From contig CAMDXI010000010.1 in the NCBI GenBank assembly GCA_945878695.1, positions 1-45,617 on the forward strand: a DNA stretch of 45,617 nt, read 5' to 3'. The notes beneath the pieces were generated by a model. That model saw nothing but the letters and a program-made list of their open reading frames with translations. It ran no database searches and was not told the origin of the DNA. Every line of letters begins with the position of its first letter. The first letter of the stretch is position 1. Below, piece by piece: positions 7,442-18,965 of this stretch. Made by a program: the position numbers and the translations under genes. The stretch comes from Methylotenera oryzisoli (lineage in GTDB: Bacteria; Pseudomonadota; Gammaproteobacteria; Burkholderiales; Methylophilaceae).

Positions 7442-8374
7442 TTATACCAAGGTTAACCAATCGGCATGCTTGGCCGATTTGCCGGTCACGGCATCAAAAT
7501 ACATTTTTTGCAATTGCTTGGTGATAGGGCCGGCTGTGCCGTTGCCTATGCTGCGTCTGTCTAATTCACGGATGGGCGTCACTTCGGCAGCGGTGCCGGT
7601 GAAGAAAGCCTCGTCAGCCGAGTAAACTTCATCGCGGGTGATGCGTTTTTCTATGACACTTAAGCCGATTTCTGCGGCCAGTTGCAGGATGGTGTCGCGG
7701 GTGATGCCTTCTAATGCGCTGGTGAGGTCTGGCGTGTAGAGTTTGCCGTTGCGTATGATGAAGATGTTTTCGCCCGAACCTTCAGCCACAAAGCCGTCTA
7801 CGTCTAATAACAAGGCCTCATCGTAGCCGTCTAATGCCGCTTCTTGGTGGGCCAAGATGCTGTTCATGTAGTTGCCGTTGGCTTTGGCTTTGCACATGGT
7901 GATGTTGACGTGGTGACGAGAGAAAGACGACGTTTTAACGCGTATGCCATTGTCCAAGGCGTCTTGGCCCATGTAAGCGCCCCATTTCCAAGCCGCTACG
8001 ATCACATGCGTTGATAAGGTTTTGGCTGAGATGCCCATGGCTTCCGCACCGTAAAACGCCATGGGGCGCATGTAGGCCGATTCCAAATTATTTTCTCTGA
8101 CGGCGGCTTTTTGCGCTTCCATCATTTGCTCTTTGCTGTAAGGCATTTTCATTTGCAAGATGTGTGCGCTGCAAAACAAGCGATCGGTGTGTTCTTTTAA
8201 GCGGAAAATGGCCGTGCCCTTGTCGGTTTTGTAAGCGCGTACGCCTTCAAATACGCCCATGCCGTAATGCAAAGTGTGGGTTAAAACGTGGGTGGTGGCA
8301 TCGCGCCAGTTAACCATTTTGCCGTCATACCAAATTACGCCATCGCGGTCTGCCATTGAGGTTGGAATTGCCAT
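7442..8374 (-). CDS. ilvE: Branched-chain amino acid aminotransferase IlvE
   Basis: PLP enzyme of fold type IV that makes leucine, isoleucine and valine from their keto acids. The 310-residue protein opens with ADRDGVIWYDGKMVNWRDA and THTLHYGMGVFEGVRAY, typical of IlvE. The PLP lysine is probably Lys164 in KANGNYMNS. ALLLDVDGFVAEGSGENIFI and the phosphate-binding GTAAEVTPI near the C-terminus are also conserved. AAGG precedes the ATG. First gene of a minus-strand group with the zinc-finger and unknown membrane genes; it diverges from the Sco1 gene. Confidence 0.95.
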   Translation of the reverse strand: MAIPTSMADRDGVIWYDGKMVNWRDATTHVLTHTLHYGMGVFEGVRAYKTDKGTAIFRLKEHTDRLFCSAHILQMKMPYSKEQMMEAQKAAVRENNLESAYMRPMAFYGAEAMGISAKTLSTHVIVAAWKWGAYMGQDALDNGIRVKTSSFSRHHVNITMCKAKANGNYMNSILAHQEAALDGYDEALLLDVDGFVAEGSGENIFIIRNGKLYTPDLTSALEGITRDTILQLAAEIGLSVIEKRITRDEVYSADEAFFTGTAAEVTPIRELDRRSIGNGTAGPITKQLQKMYFDAVTGKSAKHADWLTLV

Positions 8375-8507
8375 GTTGCTGCCTTATAAACGAATTTTGT
8401 AAAAGCCTTATTGTAAACTAAAGGCCGTAATTCTTGTCGCATGTTAAAATCAAATTCACTTAAAAACACAGATTTCACTTAATTTAACGATTACACAAGG
8501 ACTCTTC

Positions 8508-9083
8508 ATGCGTCAGTTCATCTTAGTTTTTCTTCTAACTGTGTTGGCCGCTTGTCAGCCATCTGGCGCTGGCAAGCAATTGGTCGCGACCGACATCACG
8601 GGCGCGGATTTTGGCCATGAATTGAGTTTGACCGATCACAATGGCCAGTCGCGTAGTTTGGCGGAATTTAAAGGCAAAGCGGTGGTGCTGTTTTTTGGCT
8701 ACACCCATTGCCCGGACGTTTGCCCGACCACCATGATAGACCTGAAGCAAACCATGAAATTATTAGGCCCGCGCGCCGATGAAGTGCAGGTGCTGTTTGT
8801 CACCTTAGACCCAGAGCGGGATACGCAGGCGGTGTTGGCGCAATTTGTCCCGTCTTTTGATGCGCGTTTTATTGGCTTACGCGGCGACGATGCAGCGACC
8901 AAGTTGGTGCAGGCTAACTTTAAAATTTACGCTAAAAAAGTCGAAGTGAAAGGCAAAAGCACCTACACGCTAGACCACAGTGCCGGCATGTATGTGTTTG
9001 ATAAAACCGGCAAGATTCGGTTGTATGTGGACTACGGTGAAAAGCCGGCCGACATTGCCAACGACATTCTGCAGGTGCTTTAA
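8508..9083 (+). CDS. Sco1/SenC/PrrC-type copper lipoprotein
   Basis: Periplasmic copper-binding thioredoxin-fold protein of the type that delivers copper to the CuA site of cytochrome oxidase or acts as a thiol reductase. Residues 1-16 form a lipoprotein signal ending in the lipobox LAAC (Cys16). The copper ligands are visible: Cys68 and Cys72 in HCPDVCPTT and His157 in LDHSAGMYV. AAGGA lies seven bases before the ATG. No oxidase or copper gene is adjacent, so it stands alone. Length (191 residues) is normal. Confidence 0.92.
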   Translation: MRQFILVFLLTVLAACQPSGAGKQLVATDITGADFGHELSLTDHNGQSRSLAEFKGKAVVLFFGYTHCPDVCPTTMIDLKQTMKLLGPRADEVQVLFVTLDPERDTQAVLAQFVPSFDARFIGLRGDDAATKLVQANFKIYAKKVEVKGKSTYTLDHSAGMYVFDKTGKIRLYVDYGEKPADIANDILQVL

Positions 9084-9112
9084 GTTGGCTGAGGCTTAGC
9101 TTAGGCTGGCTT

Positions 9113-9541
9113 TCAGTTTAGCCCCGCTTTTAATTTACCCCGGCATTTAGCGTCAAATTTTTCCCTATTAATGCTTTGCCGTTCGTGGGTGCCGCTGGCA
9201 ATCAAATCCAGGCCGTCGTGCGCCTCCACAGCAAACACCAATTTTCGTCCTTCCACCGCTATCAACTGCACGGTCGCGGTCACCGTCATGCCCACCGGCG
9301 TGGCGGCCAAATGGCTGACGTTGATGTGCGTGCCCACGGTTTGTTCTTGGGGTCCTTCCAAATGGGGCTTAATGGCTAAGATGCAGGCCCATTCTAAGAA
9401 GCCGACTAAGTAGCCGGTGGCAAACACCTCAGGCATGCCTAAAAAGTCCGCTGATTCTGGGTAGATGGCCGGCACGGTTTTCGCCCGGCTCACCACAAAA
9501 CTGTGTTGGTAGCGTAGGCCAACGATTAAGCTGTCTTTCAT
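9113..9541 (-). CDS. Hotdog-fold thioesterase, fluoroacetyl-CoA thioesterase-like
   Basis: A 142-residue single hotdog domain. The segment MPEVFATGYLVGFLEWACI carries the Thr and Glu, and VGTHINVSHLAATPVGMTV the His, that form the active site in the FlK family; the strand order is typical. The substrate is probably an acyl-CoA, but specificity cannot be told, and FlK-like proteins of this sort are widespread outside fluoroacetate producers. It lies downstream of hppA on the same strand but behind a strong terminator, so it is probably transcribed from its own promoter; it faces the Sco1 gene. Confidence 0.82.
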   Translation of the reverse strand: MKDSLIVGLRYQHSFVVSRAKTVPAIYPESADFLGMPEVFATGYLVGFLEWACILAIKPHLEGPQEQTVGTHINVSHLAATPVGMTVTATVQLIAVEGRKLVFAVEAHDGLDLIASGTHERQSINREKFDAKCRGKLKAGLN

Positions 9542-9573
9542 GCTGGGCTTCCTTTCGCAATGCGCATACTTAA

Positions 9574-9600
9574 GAAAAAGGCCAGCCCGAAGGCCAGCCT
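9574..9600 (-). terminator. Rho-independent terminator of hppA (UUCG tetraloop)
   Basis: On the minus strand a nine-pair stem (AGGCTGGCC / GGCTGGCCT, with two central G-U pairs) encloses a TTCG loop closed by C-G, and is followed by TTTTTC. The plus-strand version would have two mismatches and no T run, so it terminates hppA transcription. Confidence 0.85.
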
Positions 9601-9659
9601 GTTCTTTATTACCTAATTGGGTCTAAGCGAGCTAACAGTTCGCTTAGACGCTGTATCGC

Positions 9660-11705
9660 TTACATGTGCAACAAAGGCACAATCAGCAAGGCAACAATGT
9701 TAATGATTTTAATTAAAGGGTTAACCGCTGGGCCGGCTGTGTCTTTGTATGGGTCGCCAACGGTATCGCCGGTTACTGCCGCTTTGTGGGCTTCTGAACC
9801 TTTGCCGCCGTGATTGCCATCTTCTATGTATTTTTTGGCGTTATCCCAAGCACCGCCACCGGTACACATGGAGATCGCGACAAATAGACCGGTAACGATG
9901 GTGCCCATGAGCATGCCACCTAGAGCCACTGGCCCTAATAGCAAACCAACGGCTACCGGAACGGCTACTGGAAGCAAGGATGGAATCATCATTTCTTTAA
10001 TGGCAGCCGTGGTCAACAAGTCCACCGCTTTGCCGTATTCTGGCTTACCGCTGCCATCCATGATGCCTTTGATATCGCGGAACTGGCGGCGCACTTCTTC
10101 CACCACGGCACCGGCTGCGCGGCCTACGGCTTCCATCGCCATGGCAGCAAACAAGAACGGAATCAAGCCGCCTATGAATAGGCCGATAATCACCATAGGA
10201 TCGCTTAGGTCAAATTTAGCCACCATGCCCGCACCTTCTAACTTGTGCGTGTAGTCAGCAAATAAAACTAAAGCAGCCAAACCGGCTGAACCAATGGCGT
10301 AACCTTTGGTAACGGCTTTGGTGGTGTTGCCCACCGCATCCAATGGATCGGTCACGTCACGCACGGATTTAGGCAAGCCAGACATTTCGGCAATACCGCC
10401 GGCGTTATCGGTGATGGGGCCGTATGCATCCAAGGCCACCACGATACCGGCCATGCTTAACATGGAGGTGGCGGCAATTGCTACGCCGTATAAGCCACCA
10501 AGGTAGTGCGAAACAAAAATGGCCAAACAAACAGACAACACTGGCCATGCGGTGGATTTCATTGAAATACCGATACCGGCAATGATGTTGGTGGCGTGGC
10601 CGGTGGTGGACGCTTGAGCAATGTGCTTAACCGGCGCGTAATCGGTGCCGGTGTAATACTCGGTAATCCAAACCAAGGCCGCTGTTAGGACCAAGCCAAC
10701 CGCGCAAGCGCCAAACAGTTGGTTAGCAGAAATGGCTAAATCGCCTGCCATTAAGCCTTCCGGGAACATTTTTGTGGTGACGAAGTAAAACGCCACTAAA
10801 GACAAGCTGCCTGCTACTGCCAAACCTTTGTATAGCGCTGGCATGACGTTTTTCATGCCAGGAGAGGCTTTAACAAAGAAGCAGCCTATGATGGATGCGA
10901 CGATGGACACCGCGGCCAACATCAATGGGTAGATGATGCCGTCTTCGCCGGCGCTGGTTAACAGCAAGCTGCCTAATACCATGGTGGCAATGAGTGTCAC
11001 GGCATAGGTTTCAAACAAGTCGGCCGCCATGCCTGCGCAATCGCCCACGTTGTCGCCGACGTTATCGGCAATCACCGCTGGGTTGCGAGGATCGTCTTCC
11101 GGGATGCCGGCTTCAACTTTACCCACCAAGTCTGCACCCACGTCTGCGCCCTTAGTGAAAATACCGCCACCCAAACGGGCGAAGATGGAAATAAGAGAGG
11201 AGCCGAAAGCCAAGCCAATTAATGGATTTAAATCCACCGCTTGCTCGACCGGGGTCATGGACAACAAGTAGGCGTAAAAACCGGCTACGCCTAGCAAGCC
11301 TAAGCCCACTACTAGCATGCCAGTGATGGCGCCGCCTTTAAAGGCCACGTCCAATGCCGGGGCAATGCCGCCGGTGGCCGCTTGTGCCGTTCTGACGTTG
11401 GCTTTGACCGACACGTTCATGCCTATGAAGCCGCAAGCACCGGATAGCACCGCGCCAATCACAAAGCCGACGGCCGTGGTGGTGCCTAAAAATAAGCCGA
11501 TTAACACAGCCAATACGATACCAACCACCGTGATGGTTTTGTATTGACGGGCTAAATAAGCGGCTGCGCCTTGTTGAATGGCGGATGCAATTTCTTGCAT
11601 GCGGGCATTACCGGCTGGTAAGCCTGAAATCCATTTACTCATTACTAGGCCGTACAGGACTGCTAAGAAAGCAGCGCCTATGGCGATCATTAGTGAAACT
11701 GACAT
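9660..11705 (-). CDS. hppA: K+-independent proton-translocating pyrophosphatase HppA
   Basis: Integral membrane enzyme that couples hydrolysis of pyrophosphate to proton export. The 681-residue protein is a run of hydrophobic segments with the acidic substrate loops [27 protein letters not shown] (about residues 185-210) and [20 protein letters not shown]. The subfamily switch reads [10 protein letters not shown]: Lys463 and Thr466 occupy the positions that are Ala in K+-dependent enzymes. This places it in the K+-independent, H+-pumping group. Start supported by GGGAGAAG just before the ATG. A single-gene unit: a terminator follows, and a 290-base intergenic region precedes it. Confidence 0.96.
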   Translation of the reverse strand: MSVSLMIAIGAAFLAVLYGLVMSKWISGLPAGNARMQEIASAIQQGAAAYLARQYKTITVVGIVLAVLIGLFLGTTTAVGFVIGAVLSGACGFIGMNVSVKANVRTAQAATGGIAPALDVAFKGGAITGMLVVGLGLLGVAGFYAYLLSMTPVEQAVDLNPLIGLAFGSSLISIFARLGGGIFTKGADVGADLVGKVEAGIPEDDPRNPAVIADNVGDNVGDCAGMAADLFETYAVTLIATMVLGSLLLTSAGEDGIIYPLMLAAVSIVASIIGCFFVKASPGMKNVMPALYKGLAVAGSLSLVAFYFVTTKMFPEGLMAGDLAISANQLFGACAVGLVLTAALVWITEYYTGTDYAPVKHIAQASTTGHATNIIAGIGISMKSTAWPVLSVCLAIFVSHYLGGLYGVAIAATSMLSMAGIVVALDAYGPITDNAGGIAEMSGLPKSVRDVTDPLDAVGNTTKAVTKGYAIGSAGLAALVLFADYTHKLEGAGMVAKFDLSDPMVIIGLFIGGLIPFLFAAMAMEAVGRAAGAVVEEVRRQFRDIKGIMDGSGKPEYGKAVDLLTTAAIKEMMIPSLLPVAVPVAVGLLLGPVALGGMLMGTIVTGLFVAISMCTGGGAWDNAKKYIEDGNHGGKGSEAHKAAVTGDTVGDPYKDTAGPAVNPLIKIINIVALLIVPLLHM

Positions 11706-11998
11706 GACTTCTCCCTATCTAAATTTTTATAAATTACGTGAGTATTAAACTGCGTTAAAAATAAAACTAGTACGAATTGAGACACCGGGAGTGCTTGTTT
11801 TGCACCCCATTCAAAGCTATGCAAGTATTGCGATAATCTGCCGCTACCCATGTAGCACTACATGTAAACAATTTGTAACAACGGTTCATTATTACACTAA
11901 TAAGCGCAGGCAACAACCACTTTTGGCTGGCCTGAAAATGGGCGGTTTAGCAGGCGTTTTTAACTACGAGGAAGGCCCGAAAAAAGCCCGATGGAGGA
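11706..11998. other. Intergenic region upstream of hppA, downstream of dciA-like gene
   Basis: These 293 bases must hold the hppA promoter and the 3' end of the dciA-like transcript. I see no convincing -35/-10 pair, no convincing terminator and no credible gene. A 71-codon plus-strand reading frame here lacks a ribosome site and resembles nothing. The one clear structure is the palindrome at 11849-11864. Confidence 0.6.
11849..11864. repeat. Palindrome CATGTAG-CA-CTACATG
   Basis: Perfect inverted repeat with seven-base arms and a two-base centre, about 145 bases upstream of the hppA start. Its size and symmetry suit a dimeric regulator's operator, but no regulator is known from the context. 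Confidence 0.5.
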
Positions 11999-12415
11999 TT
12001 AATTGACTTTGCTGGCCAGCCTAGCTAAGGCATCACCAAGGTCGGTGCCGCTCAGTTTTTTAGCCAAGCCATCGAGCTCATTTGCCGCTAACTGACTCAG
12101 CTTTTTAATGGCTTTGGGCTGGGCTTGCGGGCTAGATTTTACTTGCACTTTCACCCGAATTGCAGTAACTTCACACCCTTGCTTTTCTAGCTGAATCAAC
12201 AAGCTAGGAATGCAAAGTTTGATTTTAGCCGCGACCGCATTATTGCTGGCATACAGGTTTAATTGTTGGTTTTTTATGCTGCTGGCGTGGCTCAACTGGC
12301 CTAAGTTTCCCGGGGCAATCGATAACCAGATTTTTTGCGCAGCTAGGGTTTCTTTGCTGTGCGCAGCTAAACCCTTCAATTCAGGCTGATTGAGCAGTGC
12401 ATTAAATTGGCGCAT
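11999..12415 (-). CDS. DciA-like protein (DUF721)
   Basis: A 138-residue protein with the DUF721 layout: a helical N-terminus, then IWLSIAPGNLGQLSHASSIKNQQLNLYASNNAVAAKIKLCIPSLL, where a nucleic-acid-binding KH-like fold with the motif 'L.v...s..wa..L....p.ll' is expected. DUF721 includes DciA, the ancestral loader of the replicative helicase DnaB. DciA commonly sits next to secA and the M23 peptidase gene, as here. Divergent from the M23 gene with a gap of 38 bases. Confidence 0.8.
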   Translation of the reverse strand: MRQFNALLNQPELKGLAAHSKETLAAQKIWLSIAPGNLGQLSHASSIKNQQLNLYASNNAVAAKIKLCIPSLLIQLEKQGCEVTAIRVKVQVKSSPQAQPKAIKKLSQLAANELDGLAKKLSGTDLGDALARLASKVN

Positions 12416-12453
12416 GGTTGGCGGTCAGGTAAGTTCGGGTAAATGGAAGTGCG

Positions 12454-13389
12454 ATGAACATCATTTTTATCTCAAATAGTATGGCAAAAGCAAAAACGCT
12501 CTCTGTGTTCCAGGTGAGCGCGATTGTGTTGGCCTTGCTGGTGTTGCCGGTGTTGCTAACCTTGCTATTGATTGTGCCACAGGATACGCCGGCACAACAG
12601 GGGGTGAAATCGTCTAAACTTCGATTTTCTTTCAACATAGGCGACCCACAAAAGCACTTGGATGCCTATGCGGTGCAGATGGGTGAATTGCAAGCGCGCA
12701 TCATGCGCCTGGATGCACAAAGCGAACGCTTAGCTAAATTAGCCGGCGAGAAAAAAGGCCCGGCTCCCCTCACTAAATCCAATGTCCCCAGTCCGAATGC
12801 CCCCAGTCTGAATTCACCGGTCAATAAATCGTCAGCCGCCAATCGCGGTGGCCCCTTGGTGTTGAGCAGCCCTTACACCGAGATGGACTTGCAAAAACAC
12901 ATTGCCGAGCTGACCGCCAGGGTCGAGTTCGAAACCGAATACTTAAGCGAATTGGAGGCGACCCTATTGCAACAGAGCATGCTTAAAGGGGTGCTGCCTA
13001 ACAGAAGCCCGATACGCGCGGCATTTAATTCATCCAGTTACGGTTGGCGTATCGATCCGTTTAACGGCAACAAAGCCTTCCATGAAGGCTTGGATTTTTC
13101 CGCCAATGCCGGCGCCCCTATCTTTGCCGCAGCCGGCGGTATCGTTTCGGCCGCGGAAACCATGCCCGATTATGGTAAAATCGTCATCGTGTCACATGGC
13201 TCTGGCCTCGAAACCCGCTATGCCCATACTTCCAAAATACTGGTTAAGGTGGGTGAAAGGGTTGAAAAGGGTCAAGTGGTGGCGCTGGTTGGCAACACCG
13301 GGCGATCCACTGGCCCGCATTTGCATTATGAAATCAGGTTAAACGGCAATGCCCTGGACCCAAGAAAATACCTGAATGCCAGGAATTAA
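12454..13389 (+). CDS. M23 family metallopeptidase, membrane-anchored
   Basis: A 311-residue LytM-type peptidoglycan endopeptidase or its inactive activator relative. A hydrophobic segment at about residues 20-43 anchors it. Residues 60-110 and 140-175 look coiled-coil, with a Pro/Ser linker between. The C-terminal M23 domain has the zinc ligands: HEGLDFS (HxxxD) and HLHYEI (HxH), with AAAGGIVSAA and GNTGRSTGPHLH, so it is probably active. GGAAG five bases before the ATG at 12454 supports that start; an ATG at 12481 lacks a ribosome site. It directly precedes secA, a standard betaproteobacterial pair. Confidence 0.92.
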   Translation: MNIIFISNSMAKAKTLSVFQVSAIVLALLVLPVLLTLLLIVPQDTPAQQGVKSSKLRFSFNIGDPQKHLDAYAVQMGELQARIMRLDAQSERLAKLAGEKKGPAPLTKSNVPSPNAPSLNSPVNKSSAANRGGPLVLSSPYTEMDLQKHIAELTARVEFETEYLSELEATLLQQSMLKGVLPNRSPIRAAFNSSSYGWRIDPFNGNKAFHEGLDFSANAGAPIFAAAGGIVSAAETMPDYGKIVIVSHGSGLETRYAHTSKILVKVGERVEKGQVVALVGNTGRSTGPHLHYEIRLNGNALDPRKYLNARN

Positions 13390-13402
13390 TTTAAGAAAAT
13401 AC

Positions 13403-13414
13403 AGCCCTAGGGCT
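13403..13414. repeat. Palindrome AGCCCTAGGGCT upstream of secA
   Basis: Twelve-base perfect palindrome with no spacer between the M23 peptidase gene and secA. It cannot form a stable terminator, since there is no loop or T run. Possible protein-binding site; function unknown. Confidence 0.4.
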
Positions 13415-13479
13415 CAATACTAAACCCTCTACATTACTTATTAAGTTATTTATCCTCTAAGCGGAAAGCCCCTCACTTC

Positions 13480-16197
<2,718 letters not shown>

Positions 16198-16213
16198 GTT
16201 AACAGGCCAAAGC

Positions 16214-16417
16214 ATGACTGATATCTCTGTCAATAACGCACCCGCATCGCCTTGCATAGGCGTGTGTGCCATAGATGAGTCCAACGGATTTTGCCTAGGC
16301 TGCTACCGCAGCCTAGATGAAATTAAAGGCTGGTGGGACATGACGGCCGCGCAGCAAAGCGCTTTAGTCAATGAGCTGGCGGATAGGCAAACGCAATTAG
16401 CCAGTTTTGATGATTAA
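16214..16417 (+). CDS. DUF1289 small cysteine-motif protein
   Basis: A 67-residue protein with the DUF1289 pattern SPCIGVCAID...GFCLGCYRSLDEIKGW: two Cys pairs (CxxxC and CxxC) that could bind a metal, then DEIxxW. It follows secA by 16 bases and probably shares its transcript, which ends at the terminator at 16456. The function is not known. Confidence 0.88.
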   Translation: MTDISVNNAPASPCIGVCAIDESNGFCLGCYRSLDEIKGWWDMTAAQQSALVNELADRQTQLASFDD

Positions 16418-16455
16418 GCGTTGCGCAAGCAGCGTTTGATCAACGCACAGCAAAC

Positions 16456-16484
16456 AAAAAGCCGGCATACTAGCCGGCTTTTTT
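16456..16484. terminator. Bidirectional terminator between DUF1289 and DUF1841 genes
   Basis: AAAAA-GCCGGC-ATACTA-GCCGGC-TTTTTT: a six-pair GC stem extended by A-T pairs with T runs in both directions. It serves the secA-DUF1289 transcript on the plus strand and the rsx-nth-DUF1841 transcript on the minus strand. Confidence 0.9.
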
Positions 16485-16501
16485 ATTTTAGTAAGTAAAG
16501 C

Positions 16502-16939
16502 TTAAGCCTGCACTTTTTGTTGCAGCAATTGCAGGTAATGCAAGCCATTCGGCCCGGTGTTATCGCGTTGCGCTTGCCAAAGGGTCTCGGCCAAGCAATC
16601 CATCACATCGTGGTAAGCCAAGTGCGCGTCAGCGTGTTTTTCTCGCAATGCACCGTGCATGGCTTTGATGCCGGCCGGTTGGTCTATGCTAATTTGCTCT
16701 ATCGCCGATAGATGCAAACTGATGTGTAAAAACGGATTGGTCTCGCCCATTTCTGGGAAATACGCTTGCTGCAAATACTGCTCGGGCGCGTTAAAAATTG
16801 CGTGGTATTCCGGGTGCATTTGCAAGACTTCCACGGCGATTTTTTCTAGGTCGGTGAGCACGGCGGCTTGCTTGAATTTGGCCCAAGCATCAAATAAAAA
16901 CTGCCTGGCTTGGTCACGGCTGGGGTTGTATAAACTCAT
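16502..16939 (-). CDS. DUF1841 family protein
   Basis: A 145-residue protein beginning YNPSRDQARQFLFDAW, the DUF1841 signature, followed by HPEYHAIF, LQQAYFPEMGETNPFLHISLHLSAIEQISIDQP and a C-terminal HDVMDCLAETLWQAQR. The histidine-rich helices suggest possible metal binding, but the function is unknown. It lies six bases after nth and is the last gene of the rsx-nth transcript. Confidence 0.88.
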   Translation of the reverse strand: MSLYNPSRDQARQFLFDAWAKFKQAAVLTDLEKIAVEVLQMHPEYHAIFNAPEQYLQQAYFPEMGETNPFLHISLHLSAIEQISIDQPAGIKAMHGALREKHADAHLAYHDVMDCLAETLWQAQRDNTGPNGLHYLQLLQQKVQA

Positions 16940-16945
16940 GGTTTT

Positions 16946-17581
16946 CTAGTGGTATTCTTTGGCGTTAAATTCACATAAATCGGCGATGCAGCATTGCGCG
17001 CATTTGGGCTTGCGTGCCACGCAAGTGTAGCGGCCGTGCAAGATGAGCAAATGGTGGGCATCCTGCAGGTAAGCGGCCGGGATGGTTTTAAGGTATTTCT
17101 TCTCCACTTCCAACACGGTTTTACCGGTCGCCAGTTTAATGCGATTGCCCAAGCGAAATAAATGCGTGTCGACGGCGATGGTGGGCATACCAAAAGCCGT
17201 ATTCAATATCACGTTAGCGGTTTTGCGACCGACGCCAGGTAGGCGTTCTAAGGCTACTCTGGTATTGGGCACTTTCGATTGGTGCTCGTTGATTAAAATT
17301 TGGCAGGTGGCGAGGATGTTCTTGGCTTTGGCGTGGTACAAGCCTATGCGGTTGACGTAAGATTCCAAGCCATCTATGCCTAAGGCCAATATACTGGCTG
17401 GCGTGTTGGCCACAGCAAACAGCTTGTCTGTGACGATGTTCACGCCCTTGTCGGTGGCTTGCGCCGACAGTATGACCGCAATTAACAATTCAAAGGTGCT
17501 GTTGTGTTTGAGTTCGGTGGACGGGTTGGGTATGGCCGCACTTAAGCGCCTAAATATTTCATGGCGTTTTTCGGCATTCAT
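16946..17581 (-). CDS. nth: Endonuclease III Nth
   Basis: Base-excision repair DNA glycosylase/AP lyase for oxidised pyrimidines. The 211-residue protein matches E. coli Nth position for position: helix-hairpin-helix LPGVGRKTAN with catalytic Lys120, catalytic Asp138 in AVDTHLFR, and the [4Fe-4S] ligands Cys187, Cys194, Cys197 and Cys203 (CX6CX2CX5C). It lies downstream of rsxE, the same rsxABCDGE-nth order as in E. coli. Confidence 0.98.
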   Translation of the reverse strand: MNAEKRHEIFRRLSAAIPNPSTELKHNSTFELLIAVILSAQATDKGVNIVTDKLFAVANTPASILALGIDGLESYVNRIGLYHAKAKNILATCQILINEHQSKVPNTRVALERLPGVGRKTANVILNTAFGMPTIAVDTHLFRLGNRIKLATGKTVLEVEKKYLKTIPAAYLQDAHHLLILHGRYTCVARKPKCAQCCIADLCEFNAKEYH

Positions 17582-17614
17582 GGCAAATTGACCAGTTTTT
17601 TAAGGCTGGCTTAG

Positions 17615-18301
17615 CTAGTGGCTGACGGCCGACAGCGGGCTAGTCATGCCGGCGGATTGCTTGGCTGCTTTGCGCATTTCTATCCAATTGCGCAAGGCGA
17701 TTAAGCTGCCTAAGCCTAAGAATGCACCAGGTGGCAACACCGCTAGCAAGAAACCGTGGTAATCGGGAATGACGGTTAGGATAAATTGCTTAGCGGCTGG
17801 TCCAAAGGCCAAATCCAAGCCGGAAAACAAGGTGCCTTTGCCTACTATTTCACGCATGGCACCCAATAAACCCAGCACCAATGCCAAGCCCAAGCCCATG
17901 GACAAGCCGTCCACTATGGACGGGGTGGGGGCATTTTTCGCGGCAAACGATTCCACGCGCGCTAAGACGATGCAGTTCACCACTATCAGTGGAATGAATA
18001 TGCCCAGCACCTTATGCAAGGGATGGGCGAAGGCATTAATGGACAGGTCGATGACAGTCACTAAGGCGGCGATCACCAGGATGAAAACCGGTACGCGAAT
18101 TTCACTGGGGATGAAGGTGCGCACGGGTGACACGGCGCCGTTAGCCGCTGCCATTACCAATGCGGTTGCCAAGCCTAGGCTTAAGCCGTTAACGGCAGTG
18201 GTGGTGACCGCTAGCGTAGGGCACAAGCCCAATAATTGCACCACACCGGGGTTTTGTTTCCACAGGCCATTGTTGGCGATTTCTTTATACGAGGTAAGCA
18301 T
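17615..18301 (-). CDS. rsxE: Rnf/Rsx electron transport complex subunit E
   Basis: Membrane subunit of the Rnf/Rsx complex, which moves electrons between NADH and ferredoxin-type carriers coupled to ions. The 228-residue protein has about six hydrophobic helices. Family motifs: NPGVVQLLGLCPTLAVTTTAVNGLSLG at the N-terminus, VRTFIPSEIRVPVFILVIA, and HPLHKVLGIFIPLIVVNCIVLARVESFA. Homologous to RsxA. It is the last rsx gene, 15 bases after rsxG, followed by nth. Confidence 0.96.
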   Translation of the reverse strand: MLTSYKEIANNGLWKQNPGVVQLLGLCPTLAVTTTAVNGLSLGLATALVMAAANGAVSPVRTFIPSEIRVPVFILVIAALVTVIDLSINAFAHPLHKVLGIFIPLIVVNCIVLARVESFAAKNAPTPSIVDGLSMGLGLALVLGLLGAMREIVGKGTLFSGLDLAFGPAAKQFILTVIPDYHGFLLAVLPPGAFLGLGSLIALRNWIEMRKAAKQSAGMTSPLSAVSH

Positions 18302-18316
18302 AAGGGATCCTAAGCA

Positions 18317-18961
18317 TCAGGGATTAACAGCGAACAGGGTTTGTTTATTTTGCTGGTAAAACTGCAAAGCTTGTTTGACCGCTTTTACCACCGCACGCGG
18401 GGTAATGGTGGCGCCCACCATGTAGTCGTATTGGCCGCCGTCTTTTTTAACTTGCCATTTTTCTAATGGCGTTTTTTGGAAGGATTCGTTATCAAACAAC
18501 TTAATCCAGTTGCCGTGCGCGATGTCTATGTAATCGCCCAAGCCTGGGGTTTCTTTGTGCGCTAACACGCGCACGCCGCTGATGGAGCCATCGGCGCGTA
18601 TGGCGATGAGCAGCTTGATGTCGCCGCTGTAGCCGTCGTGGGCGATGGCTTCAAGGATGACGCCGGCGGTTTGCTGCTGTTGCTTGGCCACGTTGGCTAT
18701 GCTGGGCAAGCGGTTGCCCAATAGGGCGTTTGGGGCAATCGTCACTTGGCTGGCTAAGAGGTCGTTGTCGTAATTTTGAGCGGGTAAGATTTCTTTAAAC
18801 AAACTTAAGCGGGCGGCCTTTTCGCTGGCTTCTATTGGTGCGCGTGTGACGTCAAACACCGAAGCCAGCAATAAGGTGCCGATAAAAGCAAAGGCCAGCA
18901 TGATGGCTGCCGTTCTAAGGGCATTTTGAAATAGGGCGCTGTTTATTTCAGGTAGACGCAT
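18317..18961 (-). CDS. rsxG: Rnf/Rsx complex subunit G, FMN-binding
   Basis: Periplasm-facing flavoprotein subunit. From the ATG at 18961 (MRLPEINSALFQNALRTAA) it has 214 residues: one membrane helix at about 17-37 and an FMN-binding domain. VGATITPRAVVKAV contains the threonine that carries covalent FMN in the family pattern (S/T)GATxT, here VGATIT, and ETPGLGDYIDI is conserved. A longer frame to 19006 would overlap rsxD and is less likely. Four bases separate it from the rsxD stop. Confidence 0.94.
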   Translation of the reverse strand: MRLPEINSALFQNALRTAAIMLAFAFIGTLLLASVFDVTRAPIEASEKAARLSLFKEILPAQNYDNDLLASQVTIAPNALLGNRLPSIANVAKQQQQTAGVILEAIAHDGYSGDIKLLIAIRADGSISGVRVLAHKETPGLGDYIDIAHGNWIKLFDNESFQKTPLEKWQVKKDGGQYDYMVGATITPRAVVKAVKQALQFYQQNKQTLFAVNP

Positions 18962-18965
18962 CGTA

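Noticed and set aside
11791-12006. 71-codon plus-strand ORF upstream of hppA
   Set aside because: No ribosome site, no resemblance to a family, and it runs into the 3' end of the dciA-like gene.
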